Source: a virus
Length of the DNA: 40,103 bases
Strand: one strand, 5' to 3'
IMG/VR virus record: IMGVR_UViG_3300008266_000137
Span: 1 to 40,103 of that record
In this document: positions 1 to 7,948 of the stretch, piece by piece
Numbering within the stretch: position 1 is the stretch's first letter
Layout: every line of letters begins with the position of its first letter
Program-made: the position numbers and the translations under genes
The notes under the pieces: generated by a model
Seen by the model: only the letters and a program-made list of their open reading frames with translations
Database searches by the model: none
What the model was told of the DNA's origin: nothing

Positions 1-114
1 TTGCTCTGCCACCTTTGCACCAGCGGCTTCTAGCGGCGTCCTGACGGCAAATGCCATTACCAGCGACAGCAGCGCAAACGCTACCGGCACGGCTTCATTC
101 TTTCGATTGGTGAC
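1..114. repeat. Terminal direct repeat marking circular closure (left copy)
   Basis: These 114 bases are identical to 39990-40103. The repeat lies inside one gene that reads continuously through the joint, so it is best explained as the overlap of a closed circular assembly rather than a biological long terminal repeat. That fits a headful-packaging, circularly permuted P22-like genome. The unique length is 39,989 bp. A true short terminal repeat cannot be excluded without reads across the joint. Confidence 0.93.
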
Positions 115-253
115 CAGCGGCGGCACTGCGATACTTCAGGGCACCGTCACGGCAACGGGCGGCGGCGGCGATCTCACCTTCACCTCTACGGCCTTTGTCG
201 CTGGCTACACAATCAACATCACGGCCTTTGTACTGACGGCACCGGGGGCTTAA
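1..253 (+). CDS. Tail fibre-like protein, 3' part (gene begins at 39835)
   Basis: This is the C-terminal part of a 135-residue protein whose 5' part is at 39835-40103; joining the circle gives one uninterrupted frame ending in TAA at 251-253. The product is rich in Thr, Ala, Ser and Gly, and its opening (MAIQLRTTERN, then LLRIYDG) resembles a common small phage tail or fibre family that I know only as hypothetical or tail proteins. It lies between a small zinc-binding protein gene (39646) and another probable fibre protein (255), inside the late operon. A structural role in the tail or receptor-binding complex is inferred from position and composition only. Confidence 0.75.
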   Translation, partial: CSATFAPAASSGVLTANAITSDSSANATGTASFFRLVTSGGTAILQGTVTATGGGGDLTFTSTAFVAGYTINITAFVLTAPGA

Positions 254-254
254 T

Positions 255-1130
255 ATGGCAAGCCTAAAGTACTCGGCAAATTCGAGTTTGCAGACGGTTA
301 CGCTAGGCAGCAACTACATTGCGGCTAGCGGAACTATGGATCTCACGGCGGGGCATGGCGCTCGGCTACCCGCCACGGGGGACTACTGGATCGCCTACAA
401 CAACGGCGCGGGAACGATCCGCATATTCAAGGTGACCGCTCGAAGCACTGACACCTTGACCGTAGTAGCAGACGCCACTGAAGGCTCAGGGGATGGAAAC
501 ATCACCAGCGGTGAAACGCTGCGATGGGCGCTCACCGTATCGGCATTGACGCAATTGCGGGCGGACATCGTGGCGCAGGGTGCAATGGTCCTGCTCAAGA
601 CTCTCACTGCTAGCGCATCGGCTACCCTCGATTTCGCAACCCGCACCGATGGAACGAATCTGATTCAGAGCGATTTCGACGATTACATGATCCGCGTGAT
701 CAACGTAATGCCCGCAACCGATGGCGCTCAGCTAACGCTGAGGGTTTCAACCGACAACGGCGCAAGCTATATCAGCACGGCATCATACCAGTGGATTCAA
801 TGGTTTCATTCAGGGACAGGATCAACACAAACAGGAGACGCGGCTGGTACCTCAGTCCAACTTTCGTACAACATTGAAAATACTGGATCACAATACACGT
901 GCAGTGGCGTCTACAACGTGCCAAATCCCGCAGGAGGTGCCGCTTACTTCAATGTATTTGGCGATGCAATCTCAATGGATACATCAGGCACTGGCATTGC
1001 GAACATGGCTAATACAAAAACCTGGGGCGCATACAAGGCGACAACGGCTGTCAATGCGCTGCGGTTTCTGATGTCGTCTGGAAACATCGCTAGCGGCACG
1101 ATTCGCATCTACGGGATCGCTAAATCGTAA
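255..1130 (+). CDS. Probable tail fibre / receptor-binding protein
   Basis: The 291-residue product is Thr/Ser/Gly/Ala-rich with alternating hydrophobic residues, typical of beta-rich phage fibre and appendage proteins. No catalytic motif is visible. It begins one base after the stop of the junction-spanning gene, with a G-run upstream, and its TAA overlaps the next ATG (TAATG at 1128-1132). A central segment (about residues 130-200) is less repetitive and aromatic-rich and could be a globular head domain. Function is inferred from composition and from its place among tail genes. Confidence 0.65.
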   Translation: MASLKYSANSSLQTVTLGSNYIAASGTMDLTAGHGARLPATGDYWIAYNNGAGTIRIFKVTARSTDTLTVVADATEGSGDGNITSGETLRWALTVSALTQLRADIVAQGAMVLLKTLTASASATLDFATRTDGTNLIQSDFDDYMIRVINVMPATDGAQLTLRVSTDNGASYISTASYQWIQWFHSGTGSTQTGDAAGTSVQLSYNIENTGSQYTCSGVYNVPNPAGGAAYFNVFGDAISMDTSGTGIANMANTKTWGAYKATTAVNALRFLMSSGNIASGTIRIYGIAKS

Positions 1131-1561
1131 TGAGCCAAACGTCACAACTTGGGCTGATTGAACTTGGGCTGATGCAGCTTGGGTACGTCGATACCACTGG
1201 TCTGACAGGCTCATGCAACGCCACAATCGCGGCTATTACGTGCGCTGCAACCGGCACGATTGAGGTGAGTGGCGCGGGCGCTTCAACGATTGGGCCTGTT
1301 GTGTCCTCATCGTCCGGGTTTGTCGGGTTGCGTGGCTCATCGAATGCACTCATTGGGCCTGTTACGAGTGTGGCAACTGGCACGATTGACCAGCTAATCT
1401 TCGGCTCATCGGCGGCGGTGATCGGCCCTGTTGTGTCCGCTGCCACGGGTACTTTCACTATTCCGCCACCTTTTGTTTATGTGGCTTCGGTGGCGATGGT
1501 GGACACGCTTAGCGCATCGGTTGAGATGGTGGATTCCCTGTATGGAGAGGTGGAGCTATGA
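1130..1561 (+). CDS. Repeat-containing late protein, probably tail-associated
   Basis: The 143-residue protein contains about four imperfect tandem repeats of 20-24 residues between residues 27 and 111, each carrying a core like (A/S)xIGPVxSxATGTx. A separate C-terminal pair, VAMVDTL and VEMVDSL, forms a second short repeat. Such Ala/Gly/Ser/Thr repeats suggest a fibrous beta-structure. The start overlaps the previous stop (TAATG) and its end overlaps the next ATG, so translation is probably coupled. No enzymatic motif is seen. Confidence 0.65.
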   Translation: MSQTSQLGLIELGLMQLGYVDTTGLTGSCNATIAAITCAATGTIEVSGAGASTIGPVVSSSSGFVGLRGSSNALIGPVTSVATGTIDQLIFGSSAAVIGPVVSAATGTFTIPPPFVYVASVAMVDTLSASVEMVDSLYGEVEL

Positions 1562-1899
1562 CGCCAACGACTTCGACAATGTACCGCGCAGACGTGCGGG
1601 AGATGACGATCACGATTCGTAATCCTGATGAGACACCAGCAGACCTGACGGGGAAGCGTGTACTGTTCACAGCTCGCACCCGTCGAGGATCGAGCGGCTA
1701 CTATTTTCAGAAGTCTTCTGCGGGCGGGGGTATTGTCATCTCTGACCCTACCTCAGGCGTATGCGTGATGACAATTGAGGCAGCGGACACTAGCAGCCTC
1801 GACCGTACTATCGCGCTGGCGTACTCCGTGACGGTAGACAACAACCCAGGCCAGCAGATCACCGTTGCGACGGGGCAGCTTGTGGTGGAGGCACCGTGA
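1558..1899 (+). CDS. BppU-like small tail domain protein
   Basis: The 113-residue protein has the pattern of the N-terminal domain of phage baseplate upper (BppU/DUF2479-like) proteins: a short lead-in followed by ADLTGKRVLFTAR, then a beta-rich stretch ending in an aliphatic strand (ATGQLVVEAP). In such families this domain attaches receptor-binding modules to the tail. Here it stands alone. It overlaps both neighbours by four bases (ATGA at 1558 and GTGA/ATG at 1896). Domain assignment is by pattern recognition only. Confidence 0.6.
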   Translation: MTPTTSTMYRADVREMTITIRNPDETPADLTGKRVLFTARTRRGSSGYYFQKSSAGGGIVISDPTSGVCVMTIEAADTSSLDRTIALAYSVTVDNNPGQQITVATGQLVVEAP

Positions 1900-2336
1900 C
1901 CATTACAGTAACTCTCTCGAAAGATCGCACCAGATACGGGCGCATTTGCGTAGAAACGGACGGAGAGACGCTGCTAGGGCCATTCCCATGCCTAGGGAAG
2001 GGCGGGCGATCCAAGGGCGCTAAATCGTCGGATTGGCGCATCCGTGGCAACGACACGCCAACGGGTGAGTATGAGGGCGAGACGGCGAGATGGGAACCGG
2101 CTAACGTGTACGGGCCATATCCGGTTATTAAGCTCGATCCGACAGACGGCAACGCGCTTGAGGCTGAAAAGCTCGGGCGCTCTGGCCTTGCGATCCACGG
2201 GGGCAGAGATCAGACAACGCTCTGGAGTACAGAAGGCTGCGTCCGCGTGTTTGATCGGGACATGGCAAAAATTAACGCCCTGCTGAATCGGCATGGGCTA
2301 ACCAATATCAAAGTCACAGTTAAAGAAGAGGATTAA
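1896..2336 (+). CDS. L,D-transpeptidase (YkuD)-fold peptidoglycan enzyme
   Basis: The 146-residue protein has the signature of the YkuD family: TPTGEY at residues 54-59, His101 in an IHGG context, and STEGCVRV at 111-118 with Cys115 as the likely nucleophile and Arg117 behind it. Family members form or exchange 3-3 crosslinks in peptidoglycan, and some relatives cut stem peptides. The protein is little more than the catalytic domain and has no signal peptide or wall-binding repeats. No other lysozyme, amidase or peptidase was recognised in the genome, so it may act as the endolysin or as a virion-associated wall enzyme used at entry. The first reading frame overlaps its upstream neighbour by four bases. 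Confidence 0.85.
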   Translation: MTITVTLSKDRTRYGRICVETDGETLLGPFPCLGKGGRSKGAKSSDWRIRGNDTPTGEYEGETARWEPANVYGPYPVIKLDPTDGNALEAEKLGRSGLAIHGGRDQTTLWSTEGCVRVFDRDMAKINALLNRHGLTNIKVTVKEED

Positions 2337-2337
2337 C

Positions 2338-2748
2338 ATGGGCAGCTACTACAACCAAGAAAACGGAACCCTTTCACTTTGGGACAGCAAGGCGGCAAAG
2401 CTTGTACCCGTCGCGGTCAAGTATGCCGACAGGGACAAATCGCCGGGAGATACGCCGTGGTATCCGAGGCCCGAGTACTTCCCGACGTTCCATGCCCACA
2501 TCATGGAAGCGTTCAGCGAAGCCAAGCTGGAGCAGAAAAGCGACTTGTACCTCGCTAAAAACGAAGTAGACGACCGGGGGCACCTTGTGTGGGTTTTCGG
2601 GCGAAAGGACGCCGAGAATGATCGCTCGATGCAGTTCGTGATCGACGACATCGGCGCGGCGGGTCAGTTCAACCAATCGCCGGGAACCTTGAAGGCTTAC
2701 ACGCTGCGAGAGCTGAAGGCATTGGACGCCAAGAAACTCGGCGAATGA
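2338..2748 (+). CDS. Hypothetical protein
   Basis: The 136-residue soluble protein is not recognised. It has no signal peptide, membrane segment or obvious motif; aromatic residues cluster in the middle (WYPRPEYFPTFH). It begins two bases after the L,D-transpeptidase-like gene, and its TGA overlaps the ATG of the acetyltransferase-like gene. Its position between a wall enzyme and the ejection-protein block suggests a virion or assembly role, but nothing in the sequence proves it. Confidence 0.7.
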   Translation: MGSYYNQENGTLSLWDSKAAKLVPVAVKYADRDKSPGDTPWYPRPEYFPTFHAHIMEAFSEAKLEQKSDLYLAKNEVDDRGHLVWVFGRKDAENDRSMQFVIDDIGAAGQFNQSPGTLKAYTLRELKALDAKKLGE

Positions 2749-3215
2749 CCTACGCTCGCCTCTACGACATGCAGGTGATCGCGGATACCATCACGCATCC
2801 GCGAATCTATCCTCACGTCTCGGACGATCTCGCCCCTCCCCGAGAATCGTTCGTCCCCTGCGATCACCCAAGCCTCTACTACCTGGGGGCTTGGGATCAG
2901 CAGGAATACCTAGGGCTATGGATGTTCGCTCCGCAAAACTCAATCTGTTGGGACGTGCATACATGCCTGTTGCCGACAGCATGGGGGAAGCGGGCAGCGG
3001 AGGCAACCAAGGGCGCGGCAGATTGGATCTTTGCGAATACGGAATGTCGGCGTATAATCACAACAGTACCAGCGACAAACGCTCTTGCCCTCCGGTTGGC
3101 GAAACTCGCAGGCTTAACGCAATTTGGCGTTAATCAACGCTCGTTCCTGAAGAACGGGCAGTTACTCGACCAGATCCTATTGGGGATCTCAAAACCGGAG
3201 GCACCATGCCACTAG
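2745..3215 (+). CDS. GNAT-like protein (phage gp13/gp14-type)
   Basis: The 156-residue protein resembles the small acetyltransferase-like proteins found just before the ejection-protein genes of podoviruses (T7 gp13-like or P22 gp14-like). The GNAT-like core is seen as LGLWMF, then a helix after WGKRAAEATKGAADWIF, and RRIITTVPATNALALRLAKLAG, the usual late GNAT strand-helix. The acetyl-CoA P-loop is weak, so it may be a structural relic of the fold. It overlaps the upstream gene by four bases and the downstream one by ten. Confidence 0.6.
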   Translation: MTYARLYDMQVIADTITHPRIYPHVSDDLAPPRESFVPCDHPSLYYLGAWDQQEYLGLWMFAPQNSICWDVHTCLLPTAWGKRAAEATKGAADWIFANTECRRIITTVPATNALALRLAKLAGLTQFGVNQRSFLKNGQLLDQILLGISKPEAPCH

Positions 3216-4285
3216 CAGCGGCTATACCCGCGATCATCGGAGTTGGCGGAAGCGTCGCCAGCGGAATCATTGGCAGCAAAACGGCTGCAAGCGCGGCAAA
3301 CACCCAATCTCAGGCAGCACAGCAGGCGGGAAACCTAGTCCAAGGTTCGGCCAACGCAGCAGCAGACGCGGTACAGAACGCAACGCAGGCGGGACAACAG
3401 GGCGTAGAGGGCGCAACCAATCAGGCCATCTCAGACGCAACCGCTGGGGCAAACTCTGGAATCACTGCCGTAGGCGATGCCACTACCGGCGCTAACGCTG
3501 CGATCCGGGCGGCACTCGAACAGCAGCGCAACAACCAGAACCCGTACCTGCAAGCGGGGCAGATGTCGCTGAACGCGCTGGGGCAGTATATGACGGGAGA
3601 GGGTGCCAAAGGATTCAGCTTTTCGCCTGAAGAGTTCAATAAAACCCCTGGCTTCCAGTTTGAGCTAGAACAAGGCGCTAGGGCGTTGCAACGCTCACAG
3701 GCAGCAAGGGGCGGCGCGGTATCGGGAGCGGCACAAAAGGCGCTTCTAGGCTTCTCTCAGGGGCTTGCATCAACACGATACGGGGAAGCAAGCGACAGAG
3801 CACAGCGCATCTATCAAATGAACCGGGAGAATACGATTAACCCGCTAATGTCGCTGATCGGTGTCGGCCAACAGGCCACGCAAAGCATCAACGCCAATGA
3901 GGGCCAAGCGGGATCGCAGCAGGCCGGGAATCTGATGACGGCGGGACAATTCGCGGGGAACACGCTTAGTGACCTCGGAAGATACACAGGGTCGGCGCGG
4001 ATGACGGGCGCAAGCAACATCGCCAATCTTGGGATGCAAGGGGCAACAAACGCGGGCAACTTCCGCGTGGGTGGCGCTGAAGCGATGGGCAACTACATGA
4101 CGCAAGCCGCAAACGCTCGCGCGGCTGGGAAGATTGCATCGGGCAATAGCTGGATTAACGCTATTGGTGGAGCGGCAAACGCGGCGGGGGATTACTTTTC
4201 AATGCGGAATCTCAACGCTGGCAACCGAAGGGGAACTATGCCAAGCATGGGCAGAGGCGGCGGCGATTACGGAGGTGAAACCTAA
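3206..4285 (+). CDS. Internal virion / DNA ejection protein (P22 gp7-like position)
   Basis: The 359-residue protein opens with a hydrophobic Gly/Ala segment (AAIPAIIGVGGSVASG) followed by a long Ala/Gln/Asn-rich helical region. A recognisable block at about residues 110-200, with NPYLQAGQ, SPEEFNKTPGFQF and AARGGAVSGAAQKAL, is common in phage DNA-transfer proteins. Such proteins leave the capsid with the DNA and help build the conduit across the envelope. A GGAGG ribosome-binding site precedes the ATG. It is the first of three consecutive ejection candidates. Confidence 0.78.
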   Translation: MPLAAAIPAIIGVGGSVASGIIGSKTAASAANTQSQAAQQAGNLVQGSANAAADAVQNATQAGQQGVEGATNQAISDATAGANSGITAVGDATTGANAAIRAALEQQRNNQNPYLQAGQMSLNALGQYMTGEGAKGFSFSPEEFNKTPGFQFELEQGARALQRSQAARGGAVSGAAQKALLGFSQGLASTRYGEASDRAQRIYQMNRENTINPLMSLIGVGQQATQSINANEGQAGSQQAGNLMTAGQFAGNTLSDLGRYTGSARMTGASNIANLGMQGATNAGNFRVGGAEAMGNYMTQAANARAAGKIASGNSWINAIGGAANAAGDYFSMRNLNAGNRRGTMPSMGRGGGDYGGET

Positions 4286-5619
4286 TGGCAATTGACACCA
4301 GCATTTACGGGATGATCGCGCAACCGAAGATTAAGAGTCCGAATCAGTTTCAGGCCGATGCGCTCACGCTCCGCAATCTTGGAATGGAGAATGAGTACAA
4401 TCAGCAGCGCATTGCTACCGCTCGGGCATTGGAGCAACAGCGGGTAGCGGATTTGGAGCGCGAGCGGCTGTTCAATGAGGCGGCGGGTCAAGGCAAGCGC
4501 GGCGCTGATCTTCGAGGAATCGACACAGAACGTGCGCTGAAGGTGGAAAAGGCGGAATCCGAAGCGAAGACGCAAGAGCGGCTGGCGCGGGCGGCAGAAC
4601 TCGACGGCAACATGAAGGCGCTGGAAGGACGCATCAAGCAGGCTGGTTACATCTCTCAGCTAGCCAAAGCTGCGATGGCAAGCCCAACGGCTGCAAGTCG
4701 AATCATGCTGCAAGCGGTTCAAGAGGGATTGGTAGACGAAGAGCAATCAGACCAGATACTTGCTCTGCCGTGGCCTGAACAGCAAAAAGAGCTTGAGGTA
4801 TTTGTCAAGGCTGGCATGACGGCACAGGCGCAAGATGAGGCCGAATACAAGAAAATGGCGGAAGAACGAGCGGCGGCAGAGGAAAAGCGCAAGCAAGAGG
4901 AGCAGCCACTTAAACTTGCAAAGCTTGGCAACGAGGTAAAGGTCGGCACTCCTGACCCTGTAACAAATCTGACGGCGGCGCAGATGGCAGAACAAGCACG
5001 CGCAAAGGCGGCTCAAGAGTTTCAGGCAGCAGAGAATGCCAAGAATCGCAATGTGACCATGCGGGGTCAGGATATGACTGATGCGCGTTCCAAGGAATCA
5101 AACAAGATCGCACAGGGTAAGAATCTTCCCGAGGGCGCAATCAACAAGCTGGAACAGAATAAAGCTGTTTCGGATCGGCTCTCCTCGCTTGAATCAACAT
5201 TCGACGATGGGTTCGCAGGCAACACGATGATCGGCGGACTTGAAAACACCCTTGGAAAATTTGGCGGGGAAAGCGTCGGGCTAACAAGCAAAGGCCAGAC
5301 TGACTGGTGGCAGAACTATCAGGACTACATCAACAGCGTCCGTAAAGAGTTGTTCGGATCGGCGCTTACTCCGACAGAGCAAAAGGAATTTGAAAAGGCC
5401 ATCATCTCGCCTAGCAGCAATCCCAATGTGGTACGCACCAACATTGCACGGCAGAAGCAGATTATCAACGCTGCTCTAGGTCGTCGGGCTGACACATACG
5501 AGGCGGGCGGCTTCAACACGAATCAAGTCAATCTCTATCGGCCTCAAGGCGCGGCACCGGCTAGCGGTAAACCTGCCACCGGTGGCCGTCCTCCACTCAG
5601 TTCATTTGAGAAGAAATAA
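4285..5619 (+). CDS. Internal virion / DNA ejection protein (gp20-like position)
   Basis: The 444-residue protein is dominated by charged, Ala/Gln/Glu-rich helices, with heptad-like segments at about residues 40-115 and 160-240, and ends in a Gly/Pro-rich tail. This fits the middle ejection protein of P22-like phages. The start overlaps the preceding TAA (TAATG) and the next gene begins two bases after its stop. The function is inferred from composition and order. Confidence 0.72.
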   Translation: MAIDTSIYGMIAQPKIKSPNQFQADALTLRNLGMENEYNQQRIATARALEQQRVADLERERLFNEAAGQGKRGADLRGIDTERALKVEKAESEAKTQERLARAAELDGNMKALEGRIKQAGYISQLAKAAMASPTAASRIMLQAVQEGLVDEEQSDQILALPWPEQQKELEVFVKAGMTAQAQDEAEYKKMAEERAAAEEKRKQEEQPLKLAKLGNEVKVGTPDPVTNLTAAQMAEQARAKAAQEFQAAENAKNRNVTMRGQDMTDARSKESNKIAQGKNLPEGAINKLEQNKAVSDRLSSLESTFDDGFAGNTMIGGLENTLGKFGGESVGLTSKGQTDWWQNYQDYINSVRKELFGSALTPTEQKEFEKAIISPSSNPNVVRTNIARQKQIINAALGRRADTYEAGGFNTNQVNLYRPQGAAPASGKPATGGRPPLSSFEKK

Positions 5620-5621
5620 CC

Positions 5622-7739
5622 ATGCCTCAATTTGACATTCAAGGCGCTCGAAAAGCTGGCTACAGCGACGATGAGATTATCGCGCATCTCGCCAAGTCTC
5701 GTAACTTTGACGTGGACGGGGCAAAGAAGTCAGGCTATTCGTCGCAAGAAATTCTCAGTCATTTGTCGCCTGATTCGATTACGCAGCCTGAAGCCGAGAA
5801 GCCTACGATGGGGTCTCGATTCTACGAGAACACCGTCGGCATGGTCAAGGGCGCTGCGGAGAAGTTCGCCAATACTCCAGGCTCAAACCCGTTCGTTCGA
5901 GCGGCTGAGGCGTTTGTGGTCGATCCAATCGTGGGAATGGCGCAACGCACGATTGGATCGAAAGCGCCGGGACCGTTGAAGATATTCGACACCCTTGGCA
6001 GCTTGGTCGTACCTGACACGGCGGCTAAGGACATCGCTGAGGGCAACTATACGGCGGCGCTCGGTGGAATCGGCGGAAACGCTACGATGATGATGCTGCC
6101 GGGATTGGCTGGAAGGGCATCGAAGGCAGCACCGACAACGCTGCGAAACATGGGCACAGCCGTCAAGCGACCGGCATCGGCTATCGAATCATTCCTCCCT
6201 CAAAAGGGCGGCACCATGCAGGCGGCGGTGGATTACGCACAAAAGCGCGGAATTCCTACGACAGTAGGCGAGCGTACAGGCTCTCCGATGCTTCAGACGG
6301 TGGAACGCATGGCGGAGATGACACCGGGAGCTTCTGGCGTGGCTACGGACTTTTTCATGGATCGCAATGCTCAAATATTGGGCAACGCTAGGGGCATTGT
6401 AAAGAAAATGGGCGGAGCGGCTGAAGATCGCACGGCTGCGGCTCAAACAGTAGTCGAAAGAACAGGACAGCGCACGACCAACTTAAGCGATTACGCATCG
6501 AAGAAATATTCTGAAGTTCGATCTTCAATCGAAAACAATAAAGCTAAACTTCAGGCCGAAGCTGATGCACAATATGCGGCTGAATCCTCTCAGATTACCG
6601 CTGAAAATGCGGCCAGTGAGCGAGCGTATCAGCAACGCCGCCAAGCTGTAGCCGCTGCCGGGGGGAATCCCGATACCGTTCCTGTTCCTGAAAAGCTGCC
6701 ATTGCCGCAAAAGCCAACGATTGCCAGCGGCGCTGAAGTCGATCTCGCTCCGATTAAGCAAAAACTACAGCCGCTATATGACGAGATGTCGCGCACTATG
6801 CCCACGACAATGAAGGAAGCATCTCCAGGATATACGCGCTTAAAGGCAATCGTGGAGGATGCTAATACTTCCAGGTCGGCAATTGATCTCGACCGCGATC
6901 TAAGCGAGATTAAACGAGTATTGCGAAGTGAAGGAAAAGGGTATGCGTCCACGCAATCAGGCCGATACGCTGCCGCTACAATCAACGCAATTGAATCGGA
7001 AGTTCAAAAAGCAATTGAATTAGCAGGCGGCAAAAAAGCAGTTAATGATTTAATGCAAGGTCGCGCCGCTGTTCGCAAGTTGCACGAAGTCGCCGACGTG
7101 ATGGACCAGATTCTGCCGAAAGGCGAATCACCGGCAATACTGTTTGAACGTGCCGTAAGGGATGGCGACAAGAACCTTAACAAGCTGATGGCGCTCAAGA
7201 AAGCGACACCGAATGGCGTCAATGAGATCGCAGCAACATACCTCGATGGGGCGTTGAGCAAGATCAGCGGGGAAGCTGGCCAGGCTGATCTTGCCGCAGC
7301 GTCTAACGCATGGAAGCGGCTGGGTCCTCGGACAAAGCAAGAGCTTTACGGGCTGAACGTAGGCGAGTTAGACGCATTCTTTGAGAACGCGCCAAAGCTA
7401 ATCAGGAACGTGAACAAATCGGGCAGCGGGTACGCTACTCAGGCTTCCCGCGTCCTAAACGCTAGCGGTCTAGTTTTGGGCGCGTTCACGGGCGGATTAG
7501 GCGGTATGGCTGAAGGCGCGGCGCTCACTAGCGCGTCGATGGCTTCAACCAATATGCTAGCCAAGTTTCTATTCAGGAAAGGCAATCCCACGCTCCTCAT
7601 GGATGCCATGAAGTATCCACCAAATTCAAGTGCAGGAATCACCGCAATGAAACGACTAAACGCAGCAGCTTTGAAAGAACCAGAGATTGCGGCTTTTATT
7701 ACCGCTCAGAATAGCGGCGGAATCCAGAAGCGGCCATAG
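5622..7739 (+). CDS. Large ejection / internal virion protein (gp16-like position)
   Basis: The 705-residue protein is the third and largest ejection candidate. Its first 50 residues contain two tandem copies of a motif like FDxxGAxKxGYSxxEIxxHL, a repeat seen at the N-terminus of other phage internal proteins. The middle is helical and charged, with a Pro-rich stretch (about 340-380) and a C-terminal Gly/Ala-rich hydrophobic segment (about 615-650) that could insert in membrane. No lytic transglycosylase motif was recognised. The 3' end overlaps a small antisense gene. Confidence 0.75.
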   Translation: MPQFDIQGARKAGYSDDEIIAHLAKSRNFDVDGAKKSGYSSQEILSHLSPDSITQPEAEKPTMGSRFYENTVGMVKGAAEKFANTPGSNPFVRAAEAFVVDPIVGMAQRTIGSKAPGPLKIFDTLGSLVVPDTAAKDIAEGNYTAALGGIGGNATMMMLPGLAGRASKAAPTTLRNMGTAVKRPASAIESFLPQKGGTMQAAVDYAQKRGIPTTVGERTGSPMLQTVERMAEMTPGASGVATDFFMDRNAQILGNARGIVKKMGGAAEDRTAAAQTVVERTGQRTTNLSDYASKKYSEVRSSIENNKAKLQAEADAQYAAESSQITAENAASERAYQQRRQAVAAAGGNPDTVPVPEKLPLPQKPTIASGAEVDLAPIKQKLQPLYDEMSRTMPTTMKEASPGYTRLKAIVEDANTSRSAIDLDRDLSEIKRVLRSEGKGYASTQSGRYAAATINAIESEVQKAIELAGGKKAVNDLMQGRAAVRKLHEVADVMDQILPKGESPAILFERAVRDGDKNLNKLMALKKATPNGVNEIAATYLDGALSKISGEAGQADLAAASNAWKRLGPRTKQELYGLNVGELDAFFENAPKLIRNVNKSGSGYATQASRVLNASGLVLGAFTGGLGGMAEGAALTSASMASTNMLAKFLFRKGNPTLLMDAMKYPPNSSAGITAMKRLNAAALKEPEIAAFITAQNSGGIQKRP

Positions 7740-7903
7740 GCTATGTATCCACCAATGCAACGAATCAACCACATCCCCAATACCGGCAGCAGCGTGATGG
7801 CGAAGCACATTTCAAGCGTTGACAGCATATTGGATGCAATCCCGACGCCAATCCAAAACGCCGCCCACGTCGCACAGAACACGATCCACGCTCTACGTAT
7901 CAT
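7706..7903 (-). CDS. Small two-span membrane protein, antisense within the late block
   Basis: The 65-residue product, beginning MIRRAWIVFCATW, has two hydrophobic segments (about residues 5-22 and 32-52) and an RCIGGYIAYGRFW tail. Small phage membrane proteins of this type are common. An AAAGG ribosome-binding site precedes the ATG at 7903; an in-frame start at 7927 is also possible. It is the only likely leftward gene among rightward late genes and overlaps the 3' end of the ejection protein by 34 bases. A lysis-timing or superinfection role is possible but unproven. Confidence 0.6.
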   Translation of the reverse strand: MIRRAWIVFCATWAAFWIGVGIASNMLSTLEMCFAITLLPVLGMWLIRCIGGYIAYGRFWIPPLF

Positions 7904-7948
7904 CACATCAACCTTTAGCACATCCAACTGCCAATTAGAAGGACCCCA

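Noticed and set aside
255-1899. Variable tail gene region as a diversity-generating retroelement target
   Set aside because: No reverse transcriptase with a YxDD motif and no template repeat were found anywhere in the window.
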